In this document: positions 1-8,470 of the stretch, piece after piece
Numbering within the stretch: position 1 is the stretch's first letter
How the letters are laid out: every line of letters begins with the position of its first letter
Origin: Desulfobacteraceae bacterium UBA2174
Lineage (GTDB): Bacteria > Desulfobacterota > Desulfobacteria > Desulfobacterales > UBA2174
Direction: 5' to 3'
Assembly: GCA_002327445.1 (NCBI GenBank)
Contig: DCWA01000012.1
Location: forward strand, 1 to 64,000
DNA length: 64,000 nucleotides
Notes under the pieces: model-generated
The model's database searches: none
What the model saw: only the letters and a program-made list of their open reading frames with translations
Told to the model about the DNA's origin: nothing
Position numbers and translations under genes: made by a program

Positions 1-55
1 TGTTCTGGGTGACGACATCATCGATAATACTGGAGACCGGATCTGTCAAGGCCAT
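1..55 (-). CDS. 5' end of an unidentified gene (runs off the window)
   Basis: An ATG at 55 on the minus strand opens a frame that stays open to the window edge (18 codons, beginning MALTDPVSSII). A good GGAGG ribosome binding site lies 8 nt upstream of it. The product cannot be identified from 18 residues. The 284 bp between this start and the HNH gene should carry its promoter; I see no other gene there. Confidence 0.5.
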   Translation of the reverse strand, partial: MALTDPVSSIIDDVVTQN

Positions 56-339
56 GAGAAGTACCTCCGCAAGTAGTTGAAAGTACTTCTCTTTATCTAG
101 TAAAAAAATCTAGTTTGATATCATGGGGTTACGCCGTGTTTTCAGGCACTGGCGGGCGATGAGACGGTCAAAAGGACATCGGATCAGACATTATCGCGGA
201 AAATTGTCGATTTACGACGTTTTCTTAATTTTTGGAATGGCGCCGGAAACAAGCGAAATGTGAGTTAAAAAGCTGGATTCATGTCAATTTCAAAGGGGCG
301 GACACCGCACCCGAGAAGACCGAGTCCTGGGCGAGGCCG

Positions 340-717
340 TCACGATGATTGTCCAGCACGCCAGCTTTCCAGATAAGCGTCCCACTCCATTGGTAAAAGC
401 TGTTTCTTTTGGTTGTTGCATGCCTTGCAGCAGGCCACCACGTTGCCTTTGGTGCTCAGGCCGCCCCGGGCGATGGGAACGATGTGGTCCATGGTCAGTT
501 CGGAGGGGGGGAAGCGACGACCGCACCAATGGCACACGCCCTTGGCCAGGCGGCGTTTCCACCATTGGCTCTGGCGCAATTCGCGGGCCTTGGCCCGCTC
601 ACGGCGGATGTCCTCGGCTTCGATGTGGAAGGAAATGTCTATCACGCTGTTACTATATCCGATTTCGGTAAAGCGGCCAAGCAGGTAAAGGGGGCCTTTG
701 TTGAGGGCCGATGCCAT
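340..717 (-). CDS. HNH endonuclease family protein
   Basis: This 125-residue protein ends in a typical HNH domain. Two zinc-binding pairs (CHWC and CKAC) flank the core LTMDHIVPIARGG, in which the catalytic His follows Asp. These domains cut or nick DNA, but this short stand-alone type is widespread in proteobacterial chromosomes and its substrate is not known. The motif covers about residues 60-105. The first 25-30 residues lack the usual conservation and no ribosome binding site precedes the ATG at 717. Translation may therefore start at the in-frame GTG about 25 codons inside. It is the last gene of the minus-strand run, 24 bp after the ATP-grasp gene. Confidence 0.8.
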   Translation of the reverse strand: MASALNKGPLYLLGRFTEIGYSNSVIDISFHIEAEDIRRERAKARELRQSQWWKRRLAKGVCHWCGRRFPPSELTMDHIVPIARGGLSTKGNVVACCKACNNQKKQLLPMEWDAYLESWRAGQSS

Positions 718-741
718 GGCGGTTGGTCGAAACCAAAGGCA

Positions 742-1599
742 CTAAAGCCCGAAACCCGGGCGTGGGTGCAAAGCGCTTTCGACCACCAGGTTGCGCTGGG
801 CGAGCCAACGGTGAATCTCAGGGATCAGCAGGCGGTAAAACCCCTCGGATCCACCCAAGCCGCGGCGGCCGAAGACCCAGTTGATCTCCAGAAAGAGCGG
901 CTCGGGGTTCTCGTGGTCGGCGTTGAACAAAAAATCCAGTCCGGCCAAGTCGATGTTTTCCCGGCGGCAGAACGCCATCGCCGCGTCGATGCCGGCGGTC
1001 ATCAGGTGCGGATCGCTGAGGCGGTCGATGGTTGCCCCTTGAGCCAGGTTGGCGGTGAAACCGGCGTCCGGCCGCACCCGCCAGTAGGCCGCGGCACGAG
1101 CGCCGATCACCGCTACGCGCAAGGCCCGGCCGGCCGCGGGGACCCTTTCCTGGACAACAAAGCCGAACTGGCCCGTGGATTCACAGGCGCGCAGCAGATC
1201 GAGCGCCGAGGTCCAGGCCGACGGCGCGTCGATCAGGAACACGTTGCGCCCCTCGCCGCCCCAGTCCAGTTTGAGCACGAAAGGAAAAGGGTGTGGCGGC
1301 CGATCAGCGTCCAGCTGGCCGCAGTCCGAGTAGATCCATGTCGGCGGGTGCGGCACTGCCGCCTCGGCGAACAGCCTCGCCTGTCCGGTTTTTCCCGGGT
1401 GGGAAAAGCGCCGGTCCATGCCGGGAAAGACATGCGGACAATTTTCCCGGGCCATTTCATAGAGGGATCGGTAGGCGCCCTGGGGCAGGATCACCGCCGC
1501 GGCCCGGCGCATGGCGTCCCGGTCCGCGCCATCCGGATGGCGTCCGGCGCACAGGCGATTCTCGTCGGCGACGAAAAGGGGGTGGTAGGAAAGGATCAT
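742..1599 (-). CDS. ATP-grasp domain protein, RimK-like
   Basis: A 285-residue protein with the ATP-grasp arrangement: a nucleotide-binding lysine segment (FPFVLKLDWGGEGRNV, about residues 105-120), a central VQERVPA strand, and the metal-binding end GLDFLF...PLFLEINWVFGRRGLGG near residues 220-255. ATP-grasp enzymes join a carboxylate to an amine or thiol through an acyl-phosphate. The RimK/glutathione-synthetase branch fits best, but the acceptor is unknown. Its start codon overlaps the era stop by 4 bp (ATGA), so translation of the two is probably coupled. Confidence 0.7.
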   Translation of the reverse strand: MILSYHPLFVADENRLCAGRHPDGADRDAMRRAAAVILPQGAYRSLYEMARENCPHVFPGMDRRFSHPGKTGQARLFAEAAVPHPPTWIYSDCGQLDADRPPHPFPFVLKLDWGGEGRNVFLIDAPSAWTSALDLLRACESTGQFGFVVQERVPAAGRALRVAVIGARAAAYWRVRPDAGFTANLAQGATIDRLSDPHLMTAGIDAAMAFCRRENIDLAGLDFLFNADHENPEPLFLEINWVFGRRGLGGSEGFYRLLIPEIHRWLAQRNLVVESALHPRPGFGL

Positions 1600-2501
1600 G
1601 AGTAGCCGAAACGCTGCATCGCCTTGGCATCCCGGGTCCAGTTTTTCTGGACCCGGACGAAGAGTTTCAGAAAAACCTTGGCTCCCAGGAGCCGTTCGAT
1701 GTCCATGCGGGCCGCCTCTCCGACCTGGCGCAGCTTGGCTCCGCCCTTGCCGATGACGATGGCTTTTTGCGAGTCGCGTTCCAGGTGGATCGTGGCGTGA
1801 ATTTCGATCAAGGGGCGATCCGGGCGGGCATGGAACCGCTCAACGGTGACGGCCGTGCTGTAGGGAACCTCCGCGCCGGTGAGACGGAAGACCTTCTCAC
1901 GGATCATCTCGGTGACAATGGCCCGTTCGGGTTGGTCGGTGACCTGGTCCTCGGGAAACAGGGCGGGGCCTTCCGGCAGGAACCGGGCCATTTCGGCTTC
2001 CAGGGCTTCGATTTGGGTTCCGTGGCGGGCGCTGACGGGCACGATGGCCGCAAACGGCCACCGCTGGCGCCAGGCGTCGATCAACGGCAGGATCTGTTCC
2101 TTGGTCAGACGGTCGATCTTGTTGATGGCCAGTAGCACGGGCGGCCCGGCGGAGGGGAGGTGCTCCAGCAGGAACGCCTCCGACTCCGGGTCTGGACGCT
2201 CGGCATCCATGAGCCACAGCAGCAGGTCGACATCCCCCATGGCGCCCAGAGCCGCCTCCACGATTCGGGTGTTGAGGGGGCCCCTGGCCCGGTGGATGCC
2301 CGGGGTGTCCAGCAGGATCATCTGGGCACCGGGCCGGTGAACCACCCCGAGGATCCGGGTTCGGGTGGTCTGGGGCCGCTTGGAGGTGATGGCGATCTTC
2401 ATCCCCAGCAGCCGGTTGAGCAGGGTGGACTTGCCGGCGTTGGGGGCGCCCAGGATGGCGACATACCCACAGCGGAACACGGAGGAAGATGGGGCGGACA
2501 T
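1596..2501 (-). CDS. era: GTPase Era, 16S rRNA assembly factor
   Basis: Era binds the 3' end of 16S rRNA and helps mature the 30S subunit. The GTPase motifs are all visible: G1 GAPNAGKSTLL, G2 region KRPQTTRTRILG, G3 DTPG, G4 NKID and G5 SA. A C-terminal KH domain carries the signature VIGKGGAKLRQVG. I place the start at the internal ATG at 2501. This gives 301 residues, the normal Era length, and places the start 16 bp after the engB stop. An upstream start at 2570 would overlap engB by 53 bp. Two ribosome-assembly GTPases sit side by side here. Confidence 0.95.
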   Translation of the reverse strand: MSAPSSSVFRCGYVAILGAPNAGKSTLLNRLLGMKIAITSKRPQTTRTRILGVVHRPGAQMILLDTPGIHRARGPLNTRIVEAALGAMGDVDLLLWLMDAERPDPESEAFLLEHLPSAGPPVLLAINKIDRLTKEQILPLIDAWRQRWPFAAIVPVSARHGTQIEALEAEMARFLPEGPALFPEDQVTDQPERAIVTEMIREKVFRLTGAEVPYSTAVTVERFHARPDRPLIEIHATIHLERDSQKAIVIGKGGAKLRQVGEAARMDIERLLGAKVFLKLFVRVQKNWTRDAKAMQRFGYS

Positions 2502-2517
2502 GGGGGAAAGGATCCTT

Positions 2518-3147
2518 TCAGCCGTTTCCGGAGCGGTGTGGAGGGTCGTCAGGGGGCGCATCACCGACACCGAGGAGCCCTTCGATGGCCCGCCACAATT
2601 CGCTGCGCCCCTGGCCGGATTTGGCCGAGAAGAGAATCAGGTCGGCCGCGTTCACGGCCAGCGATTCCGCCACCGCGCGCCGCCGGGCCTGCTGGTTCAG
2701 GCGCGATAGCTTGTCGGCCTTGGAAAGCACCGGCAGGACCGTCACCGCCCGACGCTGGAGCCGGGTGAGCAGGTCGCGCTCCTCTGGGCCCGGGTGGCGA
2801 CGGATGTCGATGATCAGCACCACGGCGCGAAGGGTGGGGCGGCCGCCGAAGTAGGCTTCGACCATGGGGCCCCACTGGCTTCGAATCTGTGCCGGAACCC
2901 GGGCATATCCATAGCCGGGCAGATCCACGAGGTACAAGTTGTCGTTGATCGAGAAAAAGTTGATCAACTGGGTCCGGCCGGGGGTCGAACTCGTCTTGAC
3001 GAGATGGCGGCGGTTGACCATCCGGTTGATCAGCGACGACTTGCCCACGTTGCTGCGGCCGGCGAAGGCGATTTCGGGCCGTTCGGCCGGAGGATACTGC
3101 TCCGGTTTGACGGCGCTTTTGACGAAGGTGGCCGATTTGATGATCAT
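2518..3147 (-). CDS. engB: Ribosome biogenesis GTPase EngB/YsxC/YihA
   Basis: EngB is an essential GTPase for 50S subunit assembly. Motifs: G1 GRSNVGKSSLINRM, G2 TSSTPGRTQLINFF, G3 DLPGYGYA (the family hallmark) and G4 SKAD. The start at the ATG at 3147 gives 209 residues opening MIIKSATFVKSA, like other family members. The longer frame to 3198 begins with TTG and adds an unconserved Lys-rich leader. The gene lies just downstream of the aminotransferase and ahead of era. Confidence 0.95.
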   Translation of the reverse strand: MIIKSATFVKSAVKPEQYPPAERPEIAFAGRSNVGKSSLINRMVNRRHLVKTSSTPGRTQLINFFSINDNLYLVDLPGYGYARVPAQIRSQWGPMVEAYFGGRPTLRAVVLIIDIRRHPGPEERDLLTRLQRRAVTVLPVLSKADKLSRLNQQARRRAVAESLAVNAADLILFSAKSGQGRSELWRAIEGLLGVGDAPPDDPPHRSGNG

Positions 3148-3201
3148 GTGTTTTGATACTGGAAACGTGGTTTTTGGGTCCCTTTTGCCTTTTCCCAAAT
3201 T

Positions 3202-4350
3202 TCAAGATTCCAGTTTCAAGTACCTCTCCAGCCGGTCCATGCCCCTGGCGATGTTTTCCATCGAGTTGGCGTAGGAAAAGCGCAGGTAGCCTTCGCCACC
3301 CTGGCCGAAGTCGATGCCGGGCGTCACGCCGACATGGACTTTTTCCAGGATATCAAAGGCCAGTTTGTAGGAGTCGGCGCCGATGTGGCGGGCGTTGGCG
3401 AAAACGTAAAAGGCCCCGGTGGGCGGGACGGTGATCCCGAGGCCCATGAGCTGAAGACGCTGGATCATGAACAGGCGCCGCTGGTTGTAGGTTTCGCGCA
3501 TCCGGGCGGTCTCCGCCTCGGCGGAAGGGTCGGTCAGGGCCGCCAGGCCGGCGTATTGAACCGGGGCGTTGGCAGAGATGAAGAAATTCTGGGCGATTTT
3601 TTGGATGGCACGCACGTAGTCCGGCGGGGAGATGAGATACCCCAGGCGAAGGCCGGTCATGGCGTAGAGCTTGGAAAAACCGTTGAGGACGAAGGCTCTG
3701 TCGGTGAATTCGAGGATCGAGCGGGCTTGCCCCTCGTAAACCAGCCCGTGGTAGATCTCGTCTGAAATCACATGGGGGCCCAGGCCGGCGATGGCCGCCA
3801 TACGTTCGGCCGACAGGAGGTTGCCTGTAGGGTTGGCCGGCGAATTGATGAAGACCGCCTTGGTGCGGGGGGTGATTTTGGCGGCAATGGCCTCCGGCCG
3901 GTACTGGAAACCGTCGGCCTCGTCGATGGGCACCATCACCGGAACCCCGTCGACGAACCGGATGAAATTGGGATAGCAGGCGTAGTGGGGGTCGGAGATG
4001 ATCGTCTCGTCGCCGGGATCCAGCAGCGCGGCAAACAGGGCCATCATGGCAGGGGAGGTGCCGGAGAAGACGATGACGTTTTCCGGTTGGATCTGAACCC
4101 CGTAGCGCCGATGATAATCGGCGCAGATCGCCTCGCGCAGCACCGGCAGGCCCAGGCTGTGGGTGTAGTGGGTGTGCCCCTCCGCCAATGCCCGGCACAG
4201 AGCCGCCTTGACGCAGGCCGGGGCGTCGAAATCCGGCTCGCCCACTTCCAGGTGAACCACGTCGATCCCCTGGCGCTCCAGTTCCTGGGCTCTCTCCAGC
4301 ACATCCATGACGATAAAGGATGTCATGCGGCGCAGTCGCGATGTGGTCAT
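3202..4350 (-). CDS. Pyridoxal-phosphate aminotransferase, class I/II
   Basis: A 382-residue fold-type I aminotransferase. The PLP-binding lysine lies in LNGFSKLYAMTGLRLGY (about residues 224-240). The NSPANPTGN loop and the VISDEIYHGLVY aspartate/tyrosine segment are also typical. The C-terminal arginine that binds the substrate carboxylate is in GYLRFSYANS. It most resembles the aspartate/alanine/kynurenine aminotransferase-like group. The position 15 bp after hisG invites a role as histidinol-phosphate aminotransferase, but the sequence looks more like the general aspartate aminotransferase branch, so specificity is open. Confidence 0.85.
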   Translation of the reverse strand: MTTSRLRRMTSFIVMDVLERAQELERQGIDVVHLEVGEPDFDAPACVKAALCRALAEGHTHYTHSLGLPVLREAICADYHRRYGVQIQPENVIVFSGTSPAMMALFAALLDPGDETIISDPHYACYPNFIRFVDGVPVMVPIDEADGFQYRPEAIAAKITPRTKAVFINSPANPTGNLLSAERMAAIAGLGPHVISDEIYHGLVYEGQARSILEFTDRAFVLNGFSKLYAMTGLRLGYLISPPDYVRAIQKIAQNFFISANAPVQYAGLAALTDPSAEAETARMRETYNQRRLFMIQRLQLMGLGITVPPTGAFYVFANARHIGADSYKLAFDILEKVHVGVTPGIDFGQGGEGYLRFSYANSMENIARGMDRLERYLKLES

Positions 4351-4365
4351 GACGTTTTTCCTGAA

Positions 4366-5241
4366 TCAGATTACCTTGTTGAGCGGATATTCGATGATGC
4401 CTTCACCCCCTGCCTTGAGGAGCTCGGGGATCAGATCCCGCACCCGGTCGGAAGCCACGACGGATTCCACCGAGAACCAGTCGCTCTGGTAGAGGGGGGC
4501 CACCGTGGGGGCATGCAGGCTGGGCAGCAGCCGGACCACCTTTTCCAGGTCGGCCGTCGACACGTTGAGCTTCAAGCCCACCAGTTTCTCCCCGAGCAAG
4601 GCGCCCTGGAGCAGCAGCGCGATCTGTTCGATCTTTTCCCGCTTGACCGGGTCGGCCCAGCTCTGATGGTTGGCGATGAGCTGGGTGTTGGTCTCCATCA
4701 GATCGTGGATGATCCGCAGGCCGTGGGCCTTGATGGTGCTCTCGGTCTCGGTGACCTCCACGATGGCGTCGGCCAGCCCGGATACCACCTTGGCCTCGGT
4801 GGCACCCCAGGAGAACTCCACCGTCACGTCGATCCCGCGTTCGGCGAAATAGCGCCGGGTGAAGCCCACCAGTTCGGTGGCCACCTTCTTGCCGGTCAGG
4901 TCCTCGGGGCGGCGGATCGGAGAGTCGTAAGGGACGGCCAGGACCCATCGGGCCGGCCGACTGCTCACCTTGGAGTAGACCAGATCGCAGACCAGATGAA
5001 TATCGGAAGTGTTTTCCGCGATCCAGTCTTTTCCGGTCAACCCGGCGTCCAGGGTCCGGTTTTCCACGTAGCGGCTCATTTCCTGGGCGCGGCAGATGGC
5101 GCAGGAGATGGCGGGATCGTCGATTTCAGGAAAATAGCTGCGGCCGTTGACGCGAATGTTCCAGCCGCTGCGCTTGAAAAGCGCCAAGGTGGCCTCCTGG
5201 AGGCTTCCCTTGGGGATGCCGAGTTTCAGCGGAGTGCTCAC
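4366..5241 (-). CDS. hisG: ATP phosphoribosyltransferase, long form
   Basis: HisG condenses ATP with PRPP in the first step of histidine synthesis. The protein opens LKLGIPKGSLQEATLALF, has the periplasmic-binding-protein-like core (GLTGKDWIAENTSD) and the PRPP-binding VEVTETESTIKAHGLR. Its 291 residues fit the long form, which carries a C-terminal ACT-like regulatory domain and is inhibited by histidine without HisZ. Its ATG overlaps the hisI stop by 4 bp, so the two are co-translated. No other his genes lie in this window. Confidence 0.95.
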   Translation of the reverse strand: MSTPLKLGIPKGSLQEATLALFKRSGWNIRVNGRSYFPEIDDPAISCAICRAQEMSRYVENRTLDAGLTGKDWIAENTSDIHLVCDLVYSKVSSRPARWVLAVPYDSPIRRPEDLTGKKVATELVGFTRRYFAERGIDVTVEFSWGATEAKVVSGLADAIVEVTETESTIKAHGLRIIHDLMETNTQLIANHQSWADPVKREKIEQIALLLQGALLGEKLVGLKLNVSTADLEKVVRLLPSLHAPTVAPLYQSDWFSVESVVASDRVRDLIPELLKAGGEGIIEYPLNKVI

Positions 5242-5615
5242 TTGCCGTAAACCTCTCGGGGGTTGAACAGCGGCTCGCCCACCACGGTGAGGTGATCGCC
5301 TTCAAGCCGCCGGTAAAAACAGGACCGGTGGCCGGTGTGGCACGCGGCGCCGCCGATCTGGGTGATTTTGAGCAGGATGGTGTCGTTGTCGCAGTCGAGC
5401 CAGATTTCGTGGACCTTCTGGATGTTGCCGGAGCTTTCCCCCTTGACCCATAATTGGCGGCGCGAACGGCTCCAGTAGGTGGCCTGGCCGGTGGTGACGG
5501 TGGCCCGCCATGCCTCGCGGTTCATGTAGGCCATCATCAGTACGTCGCCAGTCTGCGCGTCCTGGGCGATGGCCGGTACCAAGCCGCCGCATTTGTCAAA
5601 ATCCGGTTCCACCAT
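5238..5615 (-). CDS. hisI: Phosphoribosyl-AMP cyclohydrolase
   Basis: This enzyme opens the adenine ring of phosphoribosyl-AMP, the third histidine step. The 125-residue protein has all family signatures: DVLMMAYMNREAW, TYWSRSRRQLWVKGESSG, the metal-binding DCDNDT motif and the zinc cysteines of the CHTGHRSCF end. There is no fused HisE (pyrophosphohydrolase) domain. A strong GGAGG site lies 9 nt before the ATG. It is the first gene of the minus-strand run down to the HNH gene. Confidence 0.95.
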   Translation of the reverse strand: MVEPDFDKCGGLVPAIAQDAQTGDVLMMAYMNREAWRATVTTGQATYWSRSRRQLWVKGESSGNIQKVHEIWLDCDNDTILLKITQIGGAACHTGHRSCFYRRLEGDHLTVVGEPLFNPREVYGK

Positions 5616-5656
5616 GAGTAACCCGCCTCCGGCGTTGGAAATTATTAAAAACTATA

Positions 5657-5718
5657 CTTTTATCGGCCATCTTTTTGAAAGTCAATCCTTTTCGAACCGT
5701 CCCCGCCTTGCCAAGGCG
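5657..5718 (-). promoter_or_regulatory. Putative promoter and palindrome upstream of hisI
   Basis: Reading the minus strand, TTGACT (5685-5680) and TAAAAG (5662-5657) are separated by 17 bp, a fair sigma-70 match 42 bp before the hisI start. Just upstream, at 5704-5718, lies a near-perfect palindrome (7-bp arms CGCCTTG/CAAGGCG with one base between), a possible operator. No histidine-codon leader peptide was seen. Confidence 0.45.
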
Positions 5719-5813
5719 TTCGATCTCTGTTAATTTCAAAAACCCCCGCGTAGCGCCCAACCAGATTTCGGGATACGCTGAAGCGCTGAAGCAGGGAGCG
5801 GGCATTTGAGATC

Positions 5814-8204
5814 GTGGAAGATATGAGCGCGCCACACCTGAGAGAACAAATCGCAGTATCCCCACCGCGCCGTCGGATGCGGTGGGTTTTTTGGGGACTG
5901 GCCCTGGTATTGCTGTTCCTGGCGACTGGCGTCGCCGGCGGCGTCGGCCTGTATCTGCATCTGGCCGCCGGTCTGCCCCGTATCGATTCCCTCGGCGATT
6001 ACCGGCCGCCGGTCATTTCCAGCGTTTATGCCGACGACGGGCGCAAGATCGGGGAATTTTACACCGAGCGGCGGATCGTCGTCGGCCTGGACCAGATTCC
6101 CCAGCGGCTGCGCCAAGCCTTCGTGGCCGCGGAAGATTCGCGCTTCTACCAGCACCGGGGGATTGACCTGGTCAGTATCGCCAGGGCGTTTTTCAAGAAC
6201 CTGGAGGCCGGCGCCATCGTCCAGGGCGGCAGCACCATCACCCAGCAGGTGACCAAGAGCTTTCTGCTCACCCCCGAACGCTCCTACTCCCGCAAGATTA
6301 AGGAAGCGATCCTGGCCTACCGCATTGACAGGATTTTTTCCAAGGATGAGATCCTCTACCTCTACCTGAACCAGATTTACCTCGGCCACGGGGCCTACGG
6401 CGTGGCGGCCGCGGCGGAAAACTACTTCGGCAAGCCTGTGGCAGACCTCAACCTGGCCGAGTCTGCCATGCTGGCGGGGCTGCCCCAGGCGCCAAGCCGC
6501 TACAGCCCGTTCAGCCACCCCGAGCGGGCCAGACAGCGGCAGCTCTACGTCTTGGGACGGATGGTGGCCGAAGGGATGATTTCCCAGGCCGAGGCCGATG
6601 CGGCGGCAGAAACCCGACTGGAGATCAAGCCCCGGCGAAACTGGTTCTTCGAGGAAGTTCCGGTATACACCGAGCACGTGCGGCGCTACGTGATCGAGCG
6701 CTACGGCGAGAAGCGGCTGCTGAACGAAGGGCTCCAGATCTACACCGCCGTCGACACCGCGGCCCAGAAGTCCGCCCGCAGTGAAATCGACAAGGGCCTG
6801 CGGGTCCTGGACAAACGCCGGGGATATCGCGGCCCGTTGGAGCAATTGACGAAGGAGGCCGCCGGGGAATGGATCGCCCGCAGGAGTGTCGACCTGCCGC
6901 CGGCGCCGGGAGAAATCCGGGAAGCGGTGGTGACGGGGGTGGACGATGCCGCTGGCGAGGTTCATGCGCACCTCGGACCGTATCCCGGCGTCCTCCGGAT
7001 GAAGGACATGCAGTGGGCGCGGCCGGTGGATCCGGCTTCGGGCAAGATTTTGGGACGCCTGGAAAAGCCCAGCCAGATCCTCAAGCCAAATGATCTGATC
7101 CAGGTGCGGGTCGATGCTGCCGATGAGGGGGGCGCGCCCTGGGGCCTGGCCCTGGAGCAGATTCCCAACGCCGAGGCGGCGTTGTTGTGCCTGGAGAACC
7201 AGACCGGGAAGGTGAAGGCGATGATCGGCGGACGGGACTTTGCCGCCAGCCAGTTCAACCGCGCGATTCAATCGCGCCGGCAGCCGGGCTCGGCCTTCAA
7301 GCCGATCATTTATGCCGCCGCCATCGACAAGGGCTACACCCCGGCTTCGATGCTGATCGACGCACCGATCATATACCATGACGAGGCGCGCGACTTCACC
7401 TGGAAGCCCCAAAACTACGGCCGCAAGTTTTACGGGCCGACCTCGCTGCGCCGGGCTCTCGCCAAGTCGCGCAATGTGGTGACCGTGAAGTTGCTGCGGG
7501 ATATCGGGGTAAAATACGTCATTCAATACGCCCGCAACCTGGGCATCGAATCTCCCCTGGAGCCCAACCTTTCCATCGCCCTGGGTTCTTCGGGGGTGTC
7601 CCTGCTGGAACTGGTGAAGGCCTATTCGGTGTTCGCGAACGGGGGCGAGCGGGTGGAACCGGTTTTCGTCACCCGGATCGTGGATCGGGAAGGCAATGTG
7701 CTCGAGGAGGCCGAAGTGCGGCGGGAGCCGGTGATTTCTCCTGCCACGGCCTACATTGTCACCAGTTTGCTCGAAAGCGTGGTCCAGGAAGGGACCGGGC
7801 ACCGCGTCAAGGCCCTCAACCGTCCGGTGGCGGGCAAGACCGGCACCACCGATGATCTGCACGACGCCTGGTTTGCGGGCTACACCCCCGGGTTTACCAC
7901 CGGCGTTTGGGTGGGCTTTGACGACGACACCCCCCTGGGCGATGGTGAAACCGGTTCCCGGGCCGCCAGCCCGATCTGGCTCGCCTTCATGCAGACGCTG
8001 CTCAAGGATAAGCCGGTGGATGTGTTCACCGTGCCTGAAGGGGTGGTGTTCGCCAACATCGATGCGGAAACCGGGATGCTGGCCATTGCCGAGTCCAGGG
8101 AAACCCGCTTCGAATGCTTCAAGGAAGGCACCGAACCCACCGCCTACAGCAGCCGGCCCGAGGAGGTTGTCGAGCCGGAAAACTACTTCAAATCGGATAT
8201 TTGA
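5814..8204 (+). CDS. mrcA: Penicillin-binding protein 1A, bifunctional transglycosylase/transpeptidase
   Basis: PBP1A polymerises glycan strands and cross-links peptidoglycan at the outer face of the inner membrane. After a short cytoplasmic tail one membrane helix (about residues 25-47) follows. The GT51 glycosyltransferase domain shows the catalytic glutamate in EDSRFYQHRG and the QGGSTITQQVTKS motif. An OB-like insert follows. The transpeptidase domain has SxxK (SAFK), SRN (KSRNVV) and KTG (GKTGTTDD) motifs. The 796-residue length is normal. The start is either GTG 5814 or ATG 5823. A 2.7-kb open frame on the opposite strand is a composition artefact. Confidence 0.93.
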   Translation: MEDMSAPHLREQIAVSPPRRRMRWVFWGLALVLLFLATGVAGGVGLYLHLAAGLPRIDSLGDYRPPVISSVYADDGRKIGEFYTERRIVVGLDQIPQRLRQAFVAAEDSRFYQHRGIDLVSIARAFFKNLEAGAIVQGGSTITQQVTKSFLLTPERSYSRKIKEAILAYRIDRIFSKDEILYLYLNQIYLGHGAYGVAAAAENYFGKPVADLNLAESAMLAGLPQAPSRYSPFSHPERARQRQLYVLGRMVAEGMISQAEADAAAETRLEIKPRRNWFFEEVPVYTEHVRRYVIERYGEKRLLNEGLQIYTAVDTAAQKSARSEIDKGLRVLDKRRGYRGPLEQLTKEAAGEWIARRSVDLPPAPGEIREAVVTGVDDAAGEVHAHLGPYPGVLRMKDMQWARPVDPASGKILGRLEKPSQILKPNDLIQVRVDAADEGGAPWGLALEQIPNAEAALLCLENQTGKVKAMIGGRDFAASQFNRAIQSRRQPGSAFKPIIYAAAIDKGYTPASMLIDAPIIYHDEARDFTWKPQNYGRKFYGPTSLRRALAKSRNVVTVKLLRDIGVKYVIQYARNLGIESPLEPNLSIALGSSGVSLLELVKAYSVFANGGERVEPVFVTRIVDREGNVLEEAEVRREPVISPATAYIVTSLLESVVQEGTGHRVKALNRPVAGKTGTTDDLHDAWFAGYTPGFTTGVWVGFDDDTPLGDGETGSRAASPIWLAFMQTLLKDKPVDVFTVPEGVVFANIDAETGMLAIAESRETRFECFKEGTEPTAYSSRPEEVVEPENYFKSDI

Positions 8205-8286
8205 GCTTTCCTCCCACCGAACCTTTTTCTCCCACCGAATGGAATGTGACGTTTTTCGCCTGTGATTGACGAGTCTTGCCGGTTCC

Positions 8287-8322
8287 AAGAGATCCCTGGT
8301 CGCCGCGCTCCTCGGGATGACA
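8287..8322. repeat. Degenerate remnant of the MITE core sequence
   Basis: In the 266-bp spacer after the PBP1A gene, the segment AAGAGATCCCT...CTCGGGATGACA resembles the reverse complement of the core of the palindromic element found intact at 28945-29097. The ends of that element are missing, so this is probably an old decayed copy. Nothing else is recognisable in the spacer except a short direct repeat (CTCCCACCGAA, twice) just after the stop codon. Confidence 0.4.
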
Positions 8323-8470
8323 GCGTGGGAGCAGGTGTTCGTGATTTGATCAAACCGGCCACTCCAGCGGTCTTCGGCAGCACTTGTTTGGGGTGAAGCG
8401 TCCGAGGCCGGCCCTGGCGTTCCCGCGGCCAAGTATGATGAATGCTGCGGGGATGTGCGCCTTCAGACCC

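Noticed and set aside
409..1605. 398-codon plus-strand frame over the HNH and ATP-grasp genes
   Set aside because: Composition shadow; the minus-strand genes have clear domains and tight operon spacing.
5736..8432. Open frame of 898 codons on the minus strand opposite the PBP1A gene
   Set aside because: It mirrors codon positions of a clear PBP1A gene in GC-rich DNA; the translation is low-complexity Gly/His/Arg with no motif.
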